Source: Hofstenia miamia
Lineage: Eukaryota; Xenacoelomorpha; Acoela; Hofsteniidae
Direction of reading: 5' to 3'
DNA: 64,000 nucleotides
Assembly (NCBI GenBank): GCA_900660155.1
Contig: CABFPE010000178.1
Coordinates: 595,530-659,529, forward strand
The translations under genes were made by a program, and so were the position numbers. Each line of letters opens with the position of its first letter. The first letter of the stretch is position 1. Below the pieces are notes generated by a model, which did not search any database, had not been told where the DNA came from, and saw only the letters and a list, made by a program, of their open reading frames with translations. Positions 1-9,931 of the stretch are shown here, piece after piece.

Positions 1-20
1 GTATATATATATATATATAT
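1..20. repeat. (TA)n microsatellite at window edge
   Basis: An uninterrupted TA dinucleotide run opens the window. It is the first of more than ten similar tracts, many of which sit at the edges of mobile elements or assembly gaps. Confidence 0.9.
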
Positions 21-59
21 GCTAGCAAAAAAACTGCATTTGATGACGTCATCAATTTT

Positions 60-500
60 TTAAAATCGGAATAGGCTCTTCCCATATATCGCCGCAGAGT
101 ATTGGATATGTAACGAGCAAAACGAGCCGTTTTTAAGAAAAGCAAATTTATAGTAGTGCTTGTTAATTTGATTATGCAGATTTTTCTCATTTTGTAATTC
201 AGTAATCATTCTTATAATCTAATTTTAGAAATGTTTATTAAATAATGGGAAGAGTCATGTAAACAATTCTGAGAGCGCAATATTTAAAAAAAATAAATAT
301 CAAGCTGAAACGAGCCTCATTGAAAGATTTTATTGGCGAGCCGAGCCAAACTTACTCAAAATTAAAACGAGTCAAGCCGAGCCAAGCGCAGAAATTTCGG
401 CTTGTTGACAAGGCTACCATCAACGTTCAAATGTAGGTTATTTGAGCTTCGTTATGCCTCACATTTATTATTCACTATTTGTTAACAAATTATTTACTGA
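60..500. repeat. Interspersed repeat with CGAGCC motifs
   Basis: The motif CGAGCC and close variants recur at about 130, 313, 338-350 and 370-385 in a short stretch, as in the subterminal repeats of hAT-like elements. At 420-500 the sequence running from GTTCAAATGTA to TCACATTTATTATT resembles 28205-28260, so this end belongs to a dispersed family. No clean ends or target duplication were seen. Confidence 0.4.
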
Positions 501-785
501 ACTGGAACTCAACTGAATATTATTATTGAAAACTTTAGTTTTTAAATAATGTAAAATTTGCTTTATTAATGCAGCACATACTGCAAAAAATAGTTTCTTA
601 GCTGTACCAGAAATGCTTTACTCATAGCCAAATGTGAATGTATATTGCTCCTATAAAATAACTGAAGAATTTGCAATAAAATTTAGAACGTATTTCAAAT
701 TTATTATTTGATAATTTTTTCAACATTATATTTATAATTTATTTATATAAAGCATAAAGTTTGTGCAATGGAAATAAGCGTACTG

Positions 786-1165
786 GCACTAGTGGAGGTG
801 GGCGACGCCGTCAGCCGGCTACTATTGGCGGCGCACACTTGTTGAGGTCTGTGGCGGCGACGAATCCGGCTGAGTGACATCTATAGAACTGGATTAGACA
901 TTATAGTATTCCAAATAGAAACTCTCCAAAAAGGTTCCTTATACACTTACTGGCAATATGATTAATAAGCCATAACCTAATCAATGTTAAACGTCGCTAC
1001 CACATTAACGATATTAAATGCTGTTACCCGTTTATTACACATTTCGTTTGCCTTGATATAATTTTAGTTATCAATCGATTCAGCAGTCTAAATTTTCCAG
1101 CGGCTGGCTTACTTAAAATATGTCGGTGGCGGCTCAGCCGGCTGGCACCCAGCTCTACGCGCTAG
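786..1165. mobile_element. GC-rich putative non-autonomous DNA element
   Basis: Two GC-rich blocks (786-870 and 1098-1165) stand out in very AT-rich DNA. Both contain variants of CAGCCGGCT, and the outer ends resemble each other in inverted orientation (TAGTGGAGGTGGG versus TAGAGCTGGGTG). This is what the subterminal repeats of a short hAT-like element look like. I could not identify a target duplication, so the exact borders are uncertain. Confidence 0.4.
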
Positions 1166-1373
1166 GATAGCACCGATATCATCCGTACCCGCATATCACT
1201 AATTGCCATTTTCAACACAGTTATCGGGTGGATACAAATATGAACTTAAATAAGACGGGCATTTAGTGTTAGCAAAATTAGCTTAACCGCACATCAATAT
1301 GGTTAAGATATTTACGGGTATGGGTAACTATGAACCTTTTCCGAGGAGGGGTACGGGTCTCATAAATACCTTA

Positions 1374-1397
1374 ATATATATATATATATATATATAA
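1374..1397. repeat. (TA)n microsatellite
   Basis: A pure AT run directly precedes the repeat that begins CAGAGATG at 1400. Confidence 0.9.
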
Positions 1398-1399
1398 AT

Positions 1400-1520
1400 C
1401 AGAGATGAAAGTGTGGCAGATTTTTGTGATCTGCCCTGCCCCATTTCAACGTGTTGTCATCTGCCCCACCTAGCTCCACATTTTATGTTCTACCGCCCCA
1501 AAAGCTAAAATGCATGGTAA
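1400..1520 (+). repeat. Dispersed repeat, CAGAGATG family, copy 1
   Basis: The sequence begins CAGAGATG, carries several CTGCCCC/GCCCC blocks and the phrase TTTATGTTCTACCGCCC. The same order of blocks occurs at 5276-5425. A CAG start with GCCC-rich subterminal motifs is typical of hAT elements. Only the left part seems to be present, and no matching right terminus was found. Confidence 0.6.
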
Positions 1521-2398
1521 TTAATATTTCAAAGTGCGACTAAATTTTCAAGTAAATCAATATTTTTGATGTAAGAAAATACTTTTACAATCTCTAAAAT
1601 TCTAAATTTGGAATGAATGAAATACCTTCTTGCTAAACATATATAATTTTCTTATTTTAGGAGCGATTTTGCAAGATATGGAGAAAGTCTGCAAAATGGA
1701 TGGGAACTACCATATATCAGCAAGTTGTGGAAAAACAGACGCAAACAATTGAAATATATGAAATATGAATATATAACCTTGAAAGAGTCGATGTTGAAAA
1801 TCTTATTAACATTTATATATATTTGTCTTTTTTATTTGAAACTAAATAACTTCAAATAAAATTATGATTTTGTTACGCTTTGTTCTGTACATTGTTTCCA
1901 AATTGCATTTTAGAATTTCGGCGACTTCTTGGAATTTCTTGCATTTTTATTTTATGACTATTGGAATTTCTTGGAAATTTATTGCCAAATTCCAGGTTTA
2001 TTCAACGAAAAATTTAAGAAAATTGGAAAAACTTTTCAAGATTTTCTTTGATTCTTAGAATTTCTTTCAAGATTCTTGGAATATCTTAAAAGTTTCTTGC
2101 CAAGTTCTTGCACGTTTCTCCAAGAATATCTAAGGAACGTCCAAGATTTTCCACTTGTGATGCGTCGGATTAAACCCCAGAGTATAAAATATATCGAAAA
2201 AGCTGTAAGACATGTGATCCAAGAGATGATGAATAATCTTTCAGAAAAGAGCCAGGAATACCATCATTTCCACGTTATGTTCATCTAATTCAAAAGAAAT
2301 TGATGCAGAAACAAATGGAGAGAAAACAGACGCAAAATATGTGTTAAATAATTCAGCAGTTTCAACATCACTGACTGCTGTTTTAGATTTTGTAGTAA

Positions 2399-3977
2399 AT
2401 ATATATATATATATATGTATATGTATATGTATATATATATATGCATGTTAAAGTGGGTCATTAAAAAATCATTTCGAATTTCGATTTGCCTTGTGTGGTT
2501 TTGAGTAACTAGGGAAAAAATAATTGTAAATACAAAATTTCGGCCAAATTGGTGCGGTATTGGCAAGCGAAAATAAAAAAAAACTCCAAAATACGAAAAT
2601 GCATCTTTGATTAAACTAGCTACTATTAAGATAATATAATTATGAATGTAAGTTTTTTGAGGATATTTAGATCATACACAACAAATACTTCTATGTATGT
2701 TGCCATATTTATCTCAATCAGGCAAAAATCACACCAAAAACATTGAATTTGTGTACAGCATAAAAAATGATGCGGTAAGTATTTTAGTTGACGATATCTC
2801 AAAGGATGCATGTAAACGCTATCACTGTTATAGTGAAAAAATCCTGAGTGGATTCAGTTATATGATTCATTACGCTTGATGCCAGTTTTGCTAATGGGAT
2901 CCGCTTTTTTTAATTGCAATGGCTTGGATTCTACAAATATAAAAGCTGTTCGAAGAGTGGGCATTATTACTTTACTTGAGTAGAATCTTGCACACAGGGA
3001 TGCATGGCTCATATACATGTTGCATGCCAATGAGCTACCAGCATCTTTTGTGAAACTAAATAGTGACAATTCTGGTAATCAGTCGTTAGAAGACAAGATG
3101 GTTTATTGTAGCATTACAACTATGTAAAATATATTTTTCATAAATTGAAAATGCAAAATATAGATTTTTACGCTTTATTGTACCTAATTATGCCCTGTTG
3201 GGGTACAAAATCAAATATGAACCAACATATAAGTGAGCCTATATTACTGCAGAACCAGGAAATTTTCAACGAGAAAAGATACAAAATGAACAGTTATTAC
3301 GTAGGAAAATTTGACTGCTACATGCAATCCATTGAAAGAGCTATCAAAGTAGTGACTGAAATTAGCAAGCTTGCTATGATTGTGTTAACCCTATTTCTAC
3401 TAATGTTACTTTTAAGTAACTCGTCGATTTGTCTAGATTGTTGAACAATTCTAACCCAAGCCTGCTAAAAATATTGAAAGCCTTTTACATGGACAAATCT
3501 ATGAGGTTGGATATGCTCATGAAATGATGAAGATTTGCACTAGAACATGTAAACAAGATTGTTTTCAATGATAAATCGAATTTTTGTAAAAATTTCCAAT
3601 TCAATATTTTGGCTATTTTCCGACTGATTGCGATAAGTATGATAATATTGAAAAAGTTGTCAAGAGAAAATAGTTGCTTTTCATGATCTGAATGATTTTA
3701 AAACCGTCTATTCATAGTTATCTTACCTTATACTAGTTAATTTAATCAAACAGGAATTTTTAGTTTTTTGGATTTTCTCAAGAATGTCAAAGTCATTTTC
3801 GCTCGTCAATATTGGACCTATTTGGCTGAAATTTTGCATGTATAATTTTTTACTCCTAGCCACCCAAAACCACACTAGGCAAATCGAAATTTAAAACAAA
3901 CATCTGGATTTGTCAAAAAATGGACTTAGCGCCTTTTGGAAACAAGCTCTTCATATATATATATATATATATATATN
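2399..3977. mobile_element. DNA-transposon-like element with ~240-bp inverted ends
   Basis: The left arm (about 2399-2640) and the right arm (about 3712-3977) are imperfect inverted copies. Both contain a (TA)n run at the outer edge, then variants of AATTTCGATTTGCCT, GTGTGGTTTTG, AAATTTCGGCCAAAT and TTTGATTAAACTA. The interior (2640-3712) holds short broken reading frames that I cannot assign to a transposase family. Part of the interior (about 3376-3545) recurs at 42490-42660, which shows it is repetitive. The right edge meets a single N at 3977, so the end may be cut by a contig join. Confidence 0.55.
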
Positions 3978-4029
3978 ATTTATACTATTAGAGTCGAAAC
4001 TAATGTGTTCAAAATTTTTAAGAAAAATA

Positions 4030-4780
4030 CAGTGATCGAAATAAGATTAGCACGACCCAATTTTTTTTAAATAAAAGTTGTAGAAAGCCTGGTTTAAAAT
4101 TAAAAAAATAGTGCCAACGATTAATCAAGTATAAATAAATTAATACAATAAGTTTTAGGACAAAAAATTAATTAATAAAAAAGTAAATTGAAAAATAATA
4201 AAATGGGTTGGCAAGTAAGTTTAGAGCCACTTTAGTTTCTTCATCAAAATGCCCCGGAATATCAAATTCAACTTCAAATAGAACACTTTCATAAGTTGTT
4301 ATACATTTGTAGATGCCATAAATATGTAATTACTACTTTAATAAATAATTTTCCATTTTCTTAACCTCCAAAAATATGGGACGTAGTTCTTCTCTCACAG
4401 AAGAGGAAAAAATCTAAATTCTTGTTTTTTGAAGTACTTCACTTAGTGCTAATGCAATTGCAAAAGTACCCTAAAATTAACTGCAAAATACATTAAACTA
4501 CATTTGAATTAGGTCAAGGAAAACGTTAGTCGGCCTAACTCAGAGTGGCAGAGAATAATATTTTGTGACGAAAAGAAGTTCATCTTAGATGGCCCGGATG
4601 GATGCCAATATTATTGGCAAAGAGCTGCAATATTTTTCCAAACGAAATTTTGGCAGAGGATTTGTAATGGTCTGGGCGCGTTTAGCGCCTAAGGAACGAA
4701 TAAATTGGCGTTAATTACATCTCGACAAATCAGTGAAGATTATGTTNGCCATAACAACAGGATTTTGCAGATGTTTTAGT
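4030..4780 (+). mobile_element. Tc1/mariner (Tc3-like) transposon relic
   Basis: A terminal sequence CAGTGATCGAAATAAGATTA follows a TA at 4028-4029, as expected for a Tc1/mariner insertion. An N-terminal transposase piece MGRSSSLTEEEKI is readable from 4375, matching the MGR...L(T)..E start of Tc3-type transposases. About 4540-4690 reads as IIFCDEKKF, LDGPDG and YYWQ, the core catalytic-domain signature of the family, followed in another frame by FGRGFVMVWA. Stops and frameshifts interrupt it throughout. The right inverted terminus is missing, and the relic fades just before the exon at 4816. A single N at 4747 lies inside it. Confidence 0.8.
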
Positions 4781-4815
4781 AGAAGGCTCATTTTAATCTA
4801 GTGGCTCAAGAAACC

Positions 4816-5151
4816 ATGCATGTCCTTGCTAACCTAACATGCCTCACAATAACTGTGGTTTCCTTATACGCTTATCTAAAAGTTTCTCAATTTATTGAAA
4901 GACGTTCACAGTCATTCAGTGATTTCAAGCTCAATTTCCGTCCTGATATGGAAGCCATTTTTTTACCAATTTTAGGCAGTAGAACACAGTGCGCCTTTAA
5001 ATGTTTACATGAGGAATCTTGTGTTAGTTTCTGGATTAACAAAACTCATTGTGAAATGTATGCTCAAGATACCCATCTCAATGATTCCATCATATTTTTT
5101 CCCTATGAAGATTCTCAGTACTATGAAATGCTTCTCGAAGAGACTGCTCAG
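4816..5151 (+). CDS. PAN/apple-like ectodomain exon with N-terminal leader
   Basis: This exon gives a 112-residue open frame from ATG 4816 to a good donor (CAG|GTATAA) at 5151/5152, in phase 0. Residues 1-20 (MHVLANLTCLTITVVSLYAY) form a hydrophobic leader consistent with a signal peptide or signal anchor. Residues of about 45-105 contain the spacing QCAFKC, ESCVSFW and HCEMY typical of PAN/apple modules, which mediate protein or carbohydrate binding in secreted proteins. I chose this start because an in-frame stop lies at 4780 and the upstream DNA is dead transposon; a first exon splicing in at about 4799 remains possible. It is on the same strand as the TSP1 exons 7 kb downstream, but its phase 0 end does not match their phase 1 start, so linkage is inferred. 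Confidence 0.6.
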
Positions 5152-5275
5152 GTATAATTTCGGTTGAATTCACTTATCTTATTCGATCGACAAATCGAAC
5201 TTCTTGATAAAATTCCTTGAGTTTTCTTCATAATTAAACTTAATTATAATAGGTGAAAAAACATTCCGAGTACAT

Positions 5276-5425
5276 CAGAGATGGAAGTAGGGCAAATTTT
5301 TGTGACCTGCTCTGCCCCGACCCACAGACTTTGCGCCCTGCTTCATTTTCACGTAGTGACATCTGCCCCCTATTGACGCAAACTTTATGTTCTACCGCCC
5401 TAAATTTCCCCAATAAAAAATTACA
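5276..5425 (+). repeat. Dispersed repeat, CAGAGATG family, copy 2
   Basis: It begins CAGAGATGGAAGTAGGGC and continues with CTGCCCC blocks and TTTATGTTCTACCGCCC, in the same order as 1400-1520. It lies in the putative first intron of the host gene. The short open frame across it is an accident of the GC-rich blocks. No right terminus was found. Confidence 0.6.
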
Positions 5426-5934
5426 AAAACTACTTGCGATATCTTAATGCCCCATATTTGTTTAATGACAATTTTCATAGCACTGCACCACAAAACCACT
5501 GCTAAATATTTTGAACTATTACTGTCTAGAAAATACAGAATCATTTTTTTTCAAATGGCAATAGGAATCTAATAACAATATATATTAAAATTATTATTAA
5601 TAGCCAAATAACAAATAATATTTTATGCAATATATTTATGCAAGGATAATTGCATAGCCTATTGATGACAAATCAGATCAAGATCTTATTGGTATTATTG
5701 AATGGAAAATAATTTCACTAAGAGTTGGAAATACATGGTAATTGATTTGTCAAAATTTCCAAGTCAATCAAAATTTTATCAAGTAGGGAACTGTGATATT
5801 CATTTTTAAGATGAACTGGAAGATTGCTAAAACGCTTAGCACCACTATCTGAAAAACTGATTTCATAATCACGACTAAGGGTTTTTGGAATAACTAAGGT
5901 CTTTCCATTTATTGTTATTTTGGTTTCTCATCCC

Positions 5935-7235
5935 AGCATCTGAGAGAAAAGGACTGATGAATGCATTGTAAATAATAAATAAAATAGAGTCAAGAATGGA
6001 TCATTGTGGAACGCCATAAAATGCTGTATTTACATTGGATTTAGCTAAACAAGTTTTATAATAATAACGTTTTTCAAAAATGTATGATTTAAACCAATTA
6101 AATGCTGTCGATCTGATGCCACTTTTATACAATATATCTAGCAAAAGCTGGTGATCAACTAAATCAAAAGCTGCACTTTGATCGAGTAGTACAACAGGGA
6201 CAGCCAACCTTCTAGATTTAAAAGCTAAGAGATCAATCTTGATTGTTTTTACCGAGTGGTGCATGTCTTCTATATCCTGATTGATTTGAGTTTAATATCC
6301 CATTTGATTCAAAATATGAAACTAACTGGGTGCACGCTGTTTTTTCGAAGATTATCTTTGATAACCAAGGAATGTTAGAGATTGGACGATCTGCAGAGGG
6401 GTTCTCCTTTTTCTTACCCGATTTTAAAATAGGTGTTATTATGCTTATCCTAGCATTTCGGGGGAAAATGCCAGTAGATAGTGAGAGATTAATCATTCGT
6501 GTAATGCTTGGCAATAAGTTAATCATAATAGTTAGATGTGACTTTATTAGTGTGAGAGGGATTCCATCAAGCTCGCATTTTACAACCTTTATGGCAGACA
6601 TTATGTTCCATATATCTGATTCAGATAGAGAAAAAAAACTGTCAAATCTGCTAGAAAAATTGTATCCGCTAAGAATGTTTTCGTATTCCAAGGATGTTTC
6701 GTTAATGAATCACGGAAAGAATTCGTCTTATTATTAAAATAACTCCAAAATTCTTAAGCAGAAATTTGATTATCTATAAGTGACATTATACTAGGCCTCC
6801 AATATACTCATAAATCGATAAACCTTACAAACATTTCCTTTCATAAATTCGAACATTGTCTTGAAATAAAATTCTTTTTTCTTTTTAATCCTTGTTACAA
6901 CATCGGAACGCAAATTCGAATAGATTACATTTGCTGACTGAGTTCGTAACCTAAGATATCTCTTTTCTGCCTTTCTGCTTAGAGCTCTTAACTGGTTTAT
7001 TTCTGCATCAAACCAATCATTGCAGTTCATGCGTTCCCATACATGCTTCTCCTTTAGCGAACAATGCTCGTTGTAAACTATTTAAGTAAATCATTTAGAG
7101 TATCAAAATATTTGTCTATGTCCATGGTATCTAATTCAGTATAATTTTTGTTAAATACCTTCTCTAAGGATTTGAGGAAAATATGCAATTATTCATGTAT
7201 ATATTAATTTACTAGTTTGTGCTTGACTATGTATA
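5935..7235 (-). mobile_element. CR1/Jockey-type LINE relic (linker and RT)
   Basis: Reading leftwards from 7030, the pieces are an endonuclease-RT linker (starting NDWFDAEINQLRALSRKAEKRY), RT fingers (6691-6233; LIKSHLTIMINLL, STGIFPRNARISIITPI) and RT motif A (DQSAAFDLVDH at about 6170-6190), ending in GVPQ and ILF near 5960. A frameshift joins the two main RT frames around 6240-6260, and a stop replaces the Gly of GVPQG. The YADD motif and 3' end are absent. The endonuclease domain is also missing between the linker and the N-terminal piece at 7371-7560. It lies antisense in the putative host intron. Confidence 0.85.
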
Positions 7236-7263
7236 ATAAATTTTTTAAAATATAAGCTTCTTA

Positions 7264-7369
7264 TATAAAACAGCTCTACATATATACACATATATATATA
7301 TATATAGGAAAAAACTTATCAATTTTGAAAATTTCATATTGCAAATAGTGGAAACATTTATAAATTGAA
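7264..7369. repeat. Direct duplicate, copy 1 (likely assembly overlap)
   Basis: These 106 bases, including a (TA)n run, recur almost exactly at 7774-7881. Each copy abuts a single N (7370 and 7773). Confidence 0.85.
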
Positions 7370-7370
7370 N

Positions 7371-7560
7371 TTTAATAGTGAGATTTTGGATATTAAGATG
7401 AACATATTTAATTGGGCCAACAAATGCACACCTCATACCACAGTAATTATCATACGTGTAAATCTTAGACGCCTTAGACCCGGGGTTAGGCTTAATCCCT
7501 GCTCTGATTAAAAGAAGAAAAATGTGTGCACCAAATATACTGGAATATACAATGAACACG
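7371..7560 (-). mobile_element. LINE ORF2 N-terminus with 2A-like motif
   Basis: On the minus strand this reads as a hydrophobic stretch (IFLLLI) followed by AGIKPNPGS (7476-7502) and then the first beta strand of an endonuclease domain (YVHLNIQNL). CR1-type ORF2 proteins often begin with a 2A-like motif ending NPGP; here the last Pro is Ser and the preceding D/E residues are changed. The piece is bounded by single Ns (7370, 7773) and by a duplicated flank, so its placement next to the LINE body may be an assembly decision. Confidence 0.6.
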
Positions 7561-7773
7561 TAAAATAATATAAATGAATAATTAAAATTTTATGAAATGT
7601 TAAACTACATGGACTTTTACCTTTAGCGTATACTGGAAAAGTTGCATTTTGGGAAAGATTACTAAAGAATAAAAAGATGAAAAATAGAATTGTGTATCGA
7701 TTAGGTTTAGAAATAGTGCTAACAATTAATGCTAGTAATAAACTGGCTATTACTAGCACAAAGTTTGTCAATN

Positions 7774-7881
7774 TATAAAACAGCTCTACATATATACACA
7801 TATATATATATATATATAGGAAAAAACTTATCAATTTTGAAAATTTCATATTGCAAATAGTGGAAACATTTATAAATTGAA
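7774..7881. repeat. Direct duplicate, copy 2 (likely assembly overlap)
   Basis: This is the second copy of 7264-7369, differing mainly by one extra TA unit. It starts right after the single N at 7773. Confidence 0.85.
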
Positions 7882-9677
7882 AACGTACCTTTGAGCAACA
7901 GCAAAATTTGTTGCTTGTTGTGCTATCAATTTCAATCAAATTATAAGTCTTCTAAACATAAGATTTTGTAAGATTTGATTTCAATGAAATCTTTGTTTAT
8001 TTTTGCCGATATAGCAGTAGCGTCAAACCTGAAGGCAAAAAAAGGGGTTTTGAAAATAAAAATTTTGCAGGTGATTTATTAAATATTTATCTCTTATTTA
8101 ATTTTGTCATCCTTTTACTATATTGCAAGGCTAATTGTTGCACAATTATTATTACAATTACTGTACTTTTCAAAAAACTATTAAAGCTATTATGTTAGTA
8201 ATTCACAAATAAAATTTCACAGCAATAATTTTCTGGAATTTCCTTTGTCAATGCTTACAGCAAACAAACATGCCTCAGTTATTCCTTTTTTATCCATGTA
8301 AAAGCTATTGGCTGCAAAGTGCAAGTCTTGGTTATTTCAACAAAGATAGAAATAACCAAAATTGCTAAAATGGTTGTGCTAAATAATATAACTTTTGCAA
8401 AAACAAGTATCTTGTCACTACCACATAAAAAATCTATTATATTCTTTTTGAAAAAGAGCCTGCATATAGAGATTAGGGGTAAATGGAGAAATAAATGAAA
8501 CTGCCTGCATTAATTAAAAAGCAAAATCAAACCAAGTTATGGCTTCAAGAACCCATTTACATTTTTGATATGGGTAATACTTTGACTGAAATAAACATTA
8601 ATTAATCAAAGTGATCATTTACAAATACACACTTGCATAAGAAAACTCACAAAATTAAAAAGGAATCATTGCTTCAGATCCAGTACTTAAAACTATTTTT
8701 TTTTAGAAAAAAATCATTTTTCAAGACACTTTGCTTGCATGCAGAAGAAAACCTGTTCTTGTTTGGAATTTTGAGGGCATATTATAAACGTTATTAAATT
8801 GAATTTTAAATTTGTTGCTAATATCTTAAAAATTATGTTAAAAACCTGTTAAATTTGAAAATTGAGCTAGATTAAAAAAACCTTAATGAATAAAATTTTA
8901 CCAAAAAAAAATTTCAAAAGTTTCATTCAGTGATTATTCTTAAATAGCTTCTTGTTTTTTCAAAAACAACACACCATTTTCTACATTTTCAAACACTTCT
9001 TCAAGCCTATTAGAAAATTGTGAATGCGTTCCCATAAATTTTGAAAATTTGTATGTAATAGCAGTGCCTGATGTATTTTTTTTGATGAAAATTCCGATTC
9101 TTGAAATTCATTCAAATTTATGGCCTATAATCATGACCTCAAATAATTATTGGCGTAGATGGACTACCTCAGCTCTACTAAACAGTGCGCTGTGAAAAGT
9201 CAGACATCAAGGCTTTCAATAAATCAGAAATTTAAAACGTAATATAAAATTGAGATACTTTTCCATTGTGTTTTTGTTATGTGCGAATGGAATATGTTTC
9301 AATATACCATCGTAAATTAAGATCATTTTTTCTTAAAGAGCCAGGTGTTCTTTTAAAGGGAAAGTAGTTTCTCTAAATATTCAAAGAATTTTCTTCAAGC
9401 TTTTTCGGAAATTTGGAAATCGTGAGCCATGGACACATCTGTTGGTGAATTGCCCGAACCTATTTTTAAGATTTGTACTAAAGTCTATTGCTCTAGCTGA
9501 ATTACTTGAAAATTCCGATTTTTCAAAAAAGTTAAATACACTTGATACCAAACGTTCATGTAATTCTAAGGCTTAGAAACAGCGGAAACAATAACACATT
9601 TGAGCTGTTTCTAAATTTAGTAAGACTTTGATAATGGTAACATCGAAATCTATTTCACTATATATTTTTATTTAGTA
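7882..9677. other. No gene seen; putative intron
   Basis: This AT-rich stretch lies between the PAN exon and the TSP1 exons. Short frames in all six readings look random, and no repeat end or RNA gene was recognised. Confidence 0.5.
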
Positions 9678-9685
9678 CTTACTGG

Positions 9686-9923
9686 CAGTGGCGTACCCAG
9701 GAGGGGACATGGTGGAATGTCCCCCCGTCAGGTTTCCAAATTTAATTTTAACTGGATAAATCAAAAAATTTTTCGTAAAAAATTGAAAAATTTAAAATCT
9801 AGGATCGTGAAATGCATTTTTTAGGGTCTATTTTCTCAATATTTTCAAAAATTTTCACGGGGCTTCGCCCCGCATTAGGGAATAACAATGATGTCCCCCC
9901 AGAAAATCCTGGGTATGCCCCTG
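9686..9923. mobile_element. hAT-type MITE with exact 8-bp target duplication
   Basis: The element starts CAGTGGCGTACCCAGGA and ends TCCTGGGTATGCCCCTG, giving inverted termini of 17 bp with two mismatches. It is flanked on both sides by CTTACTGG (9678-9685 and 9924-9931), an exact 8-bp target duplication characteristic of hAT transposons. It is 238 bp long with no coding capacity, so it must have been moved by a transposase encoded elsewhere. The intact duplication suggests a fairly young insertion. It lies in the putative host intron. Confidence 0.93.
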
Positions 9924-9931
9924 CTTACTGG

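Noticed and set aside
2285-2566. Minus-strand frame of 93 codons
   Set aside because: It reads through a (TA)n tract and the inverted arm of the 2.4-4.0 kb element; no protein signature.
6330-6737. Plus-strand 135-codon frame
   Set aside because: It is the complement of the LINE RT fingers read on the minus strand, where clear RT motifs occur.
7508-7939. Long hydrophobic minus-strand frame across the (TA)n duplication
   Set aside because: It is built from TA-run codons (alternating Tyr/Ile) and crosses an N; composition is low-complexity and no domain is present.
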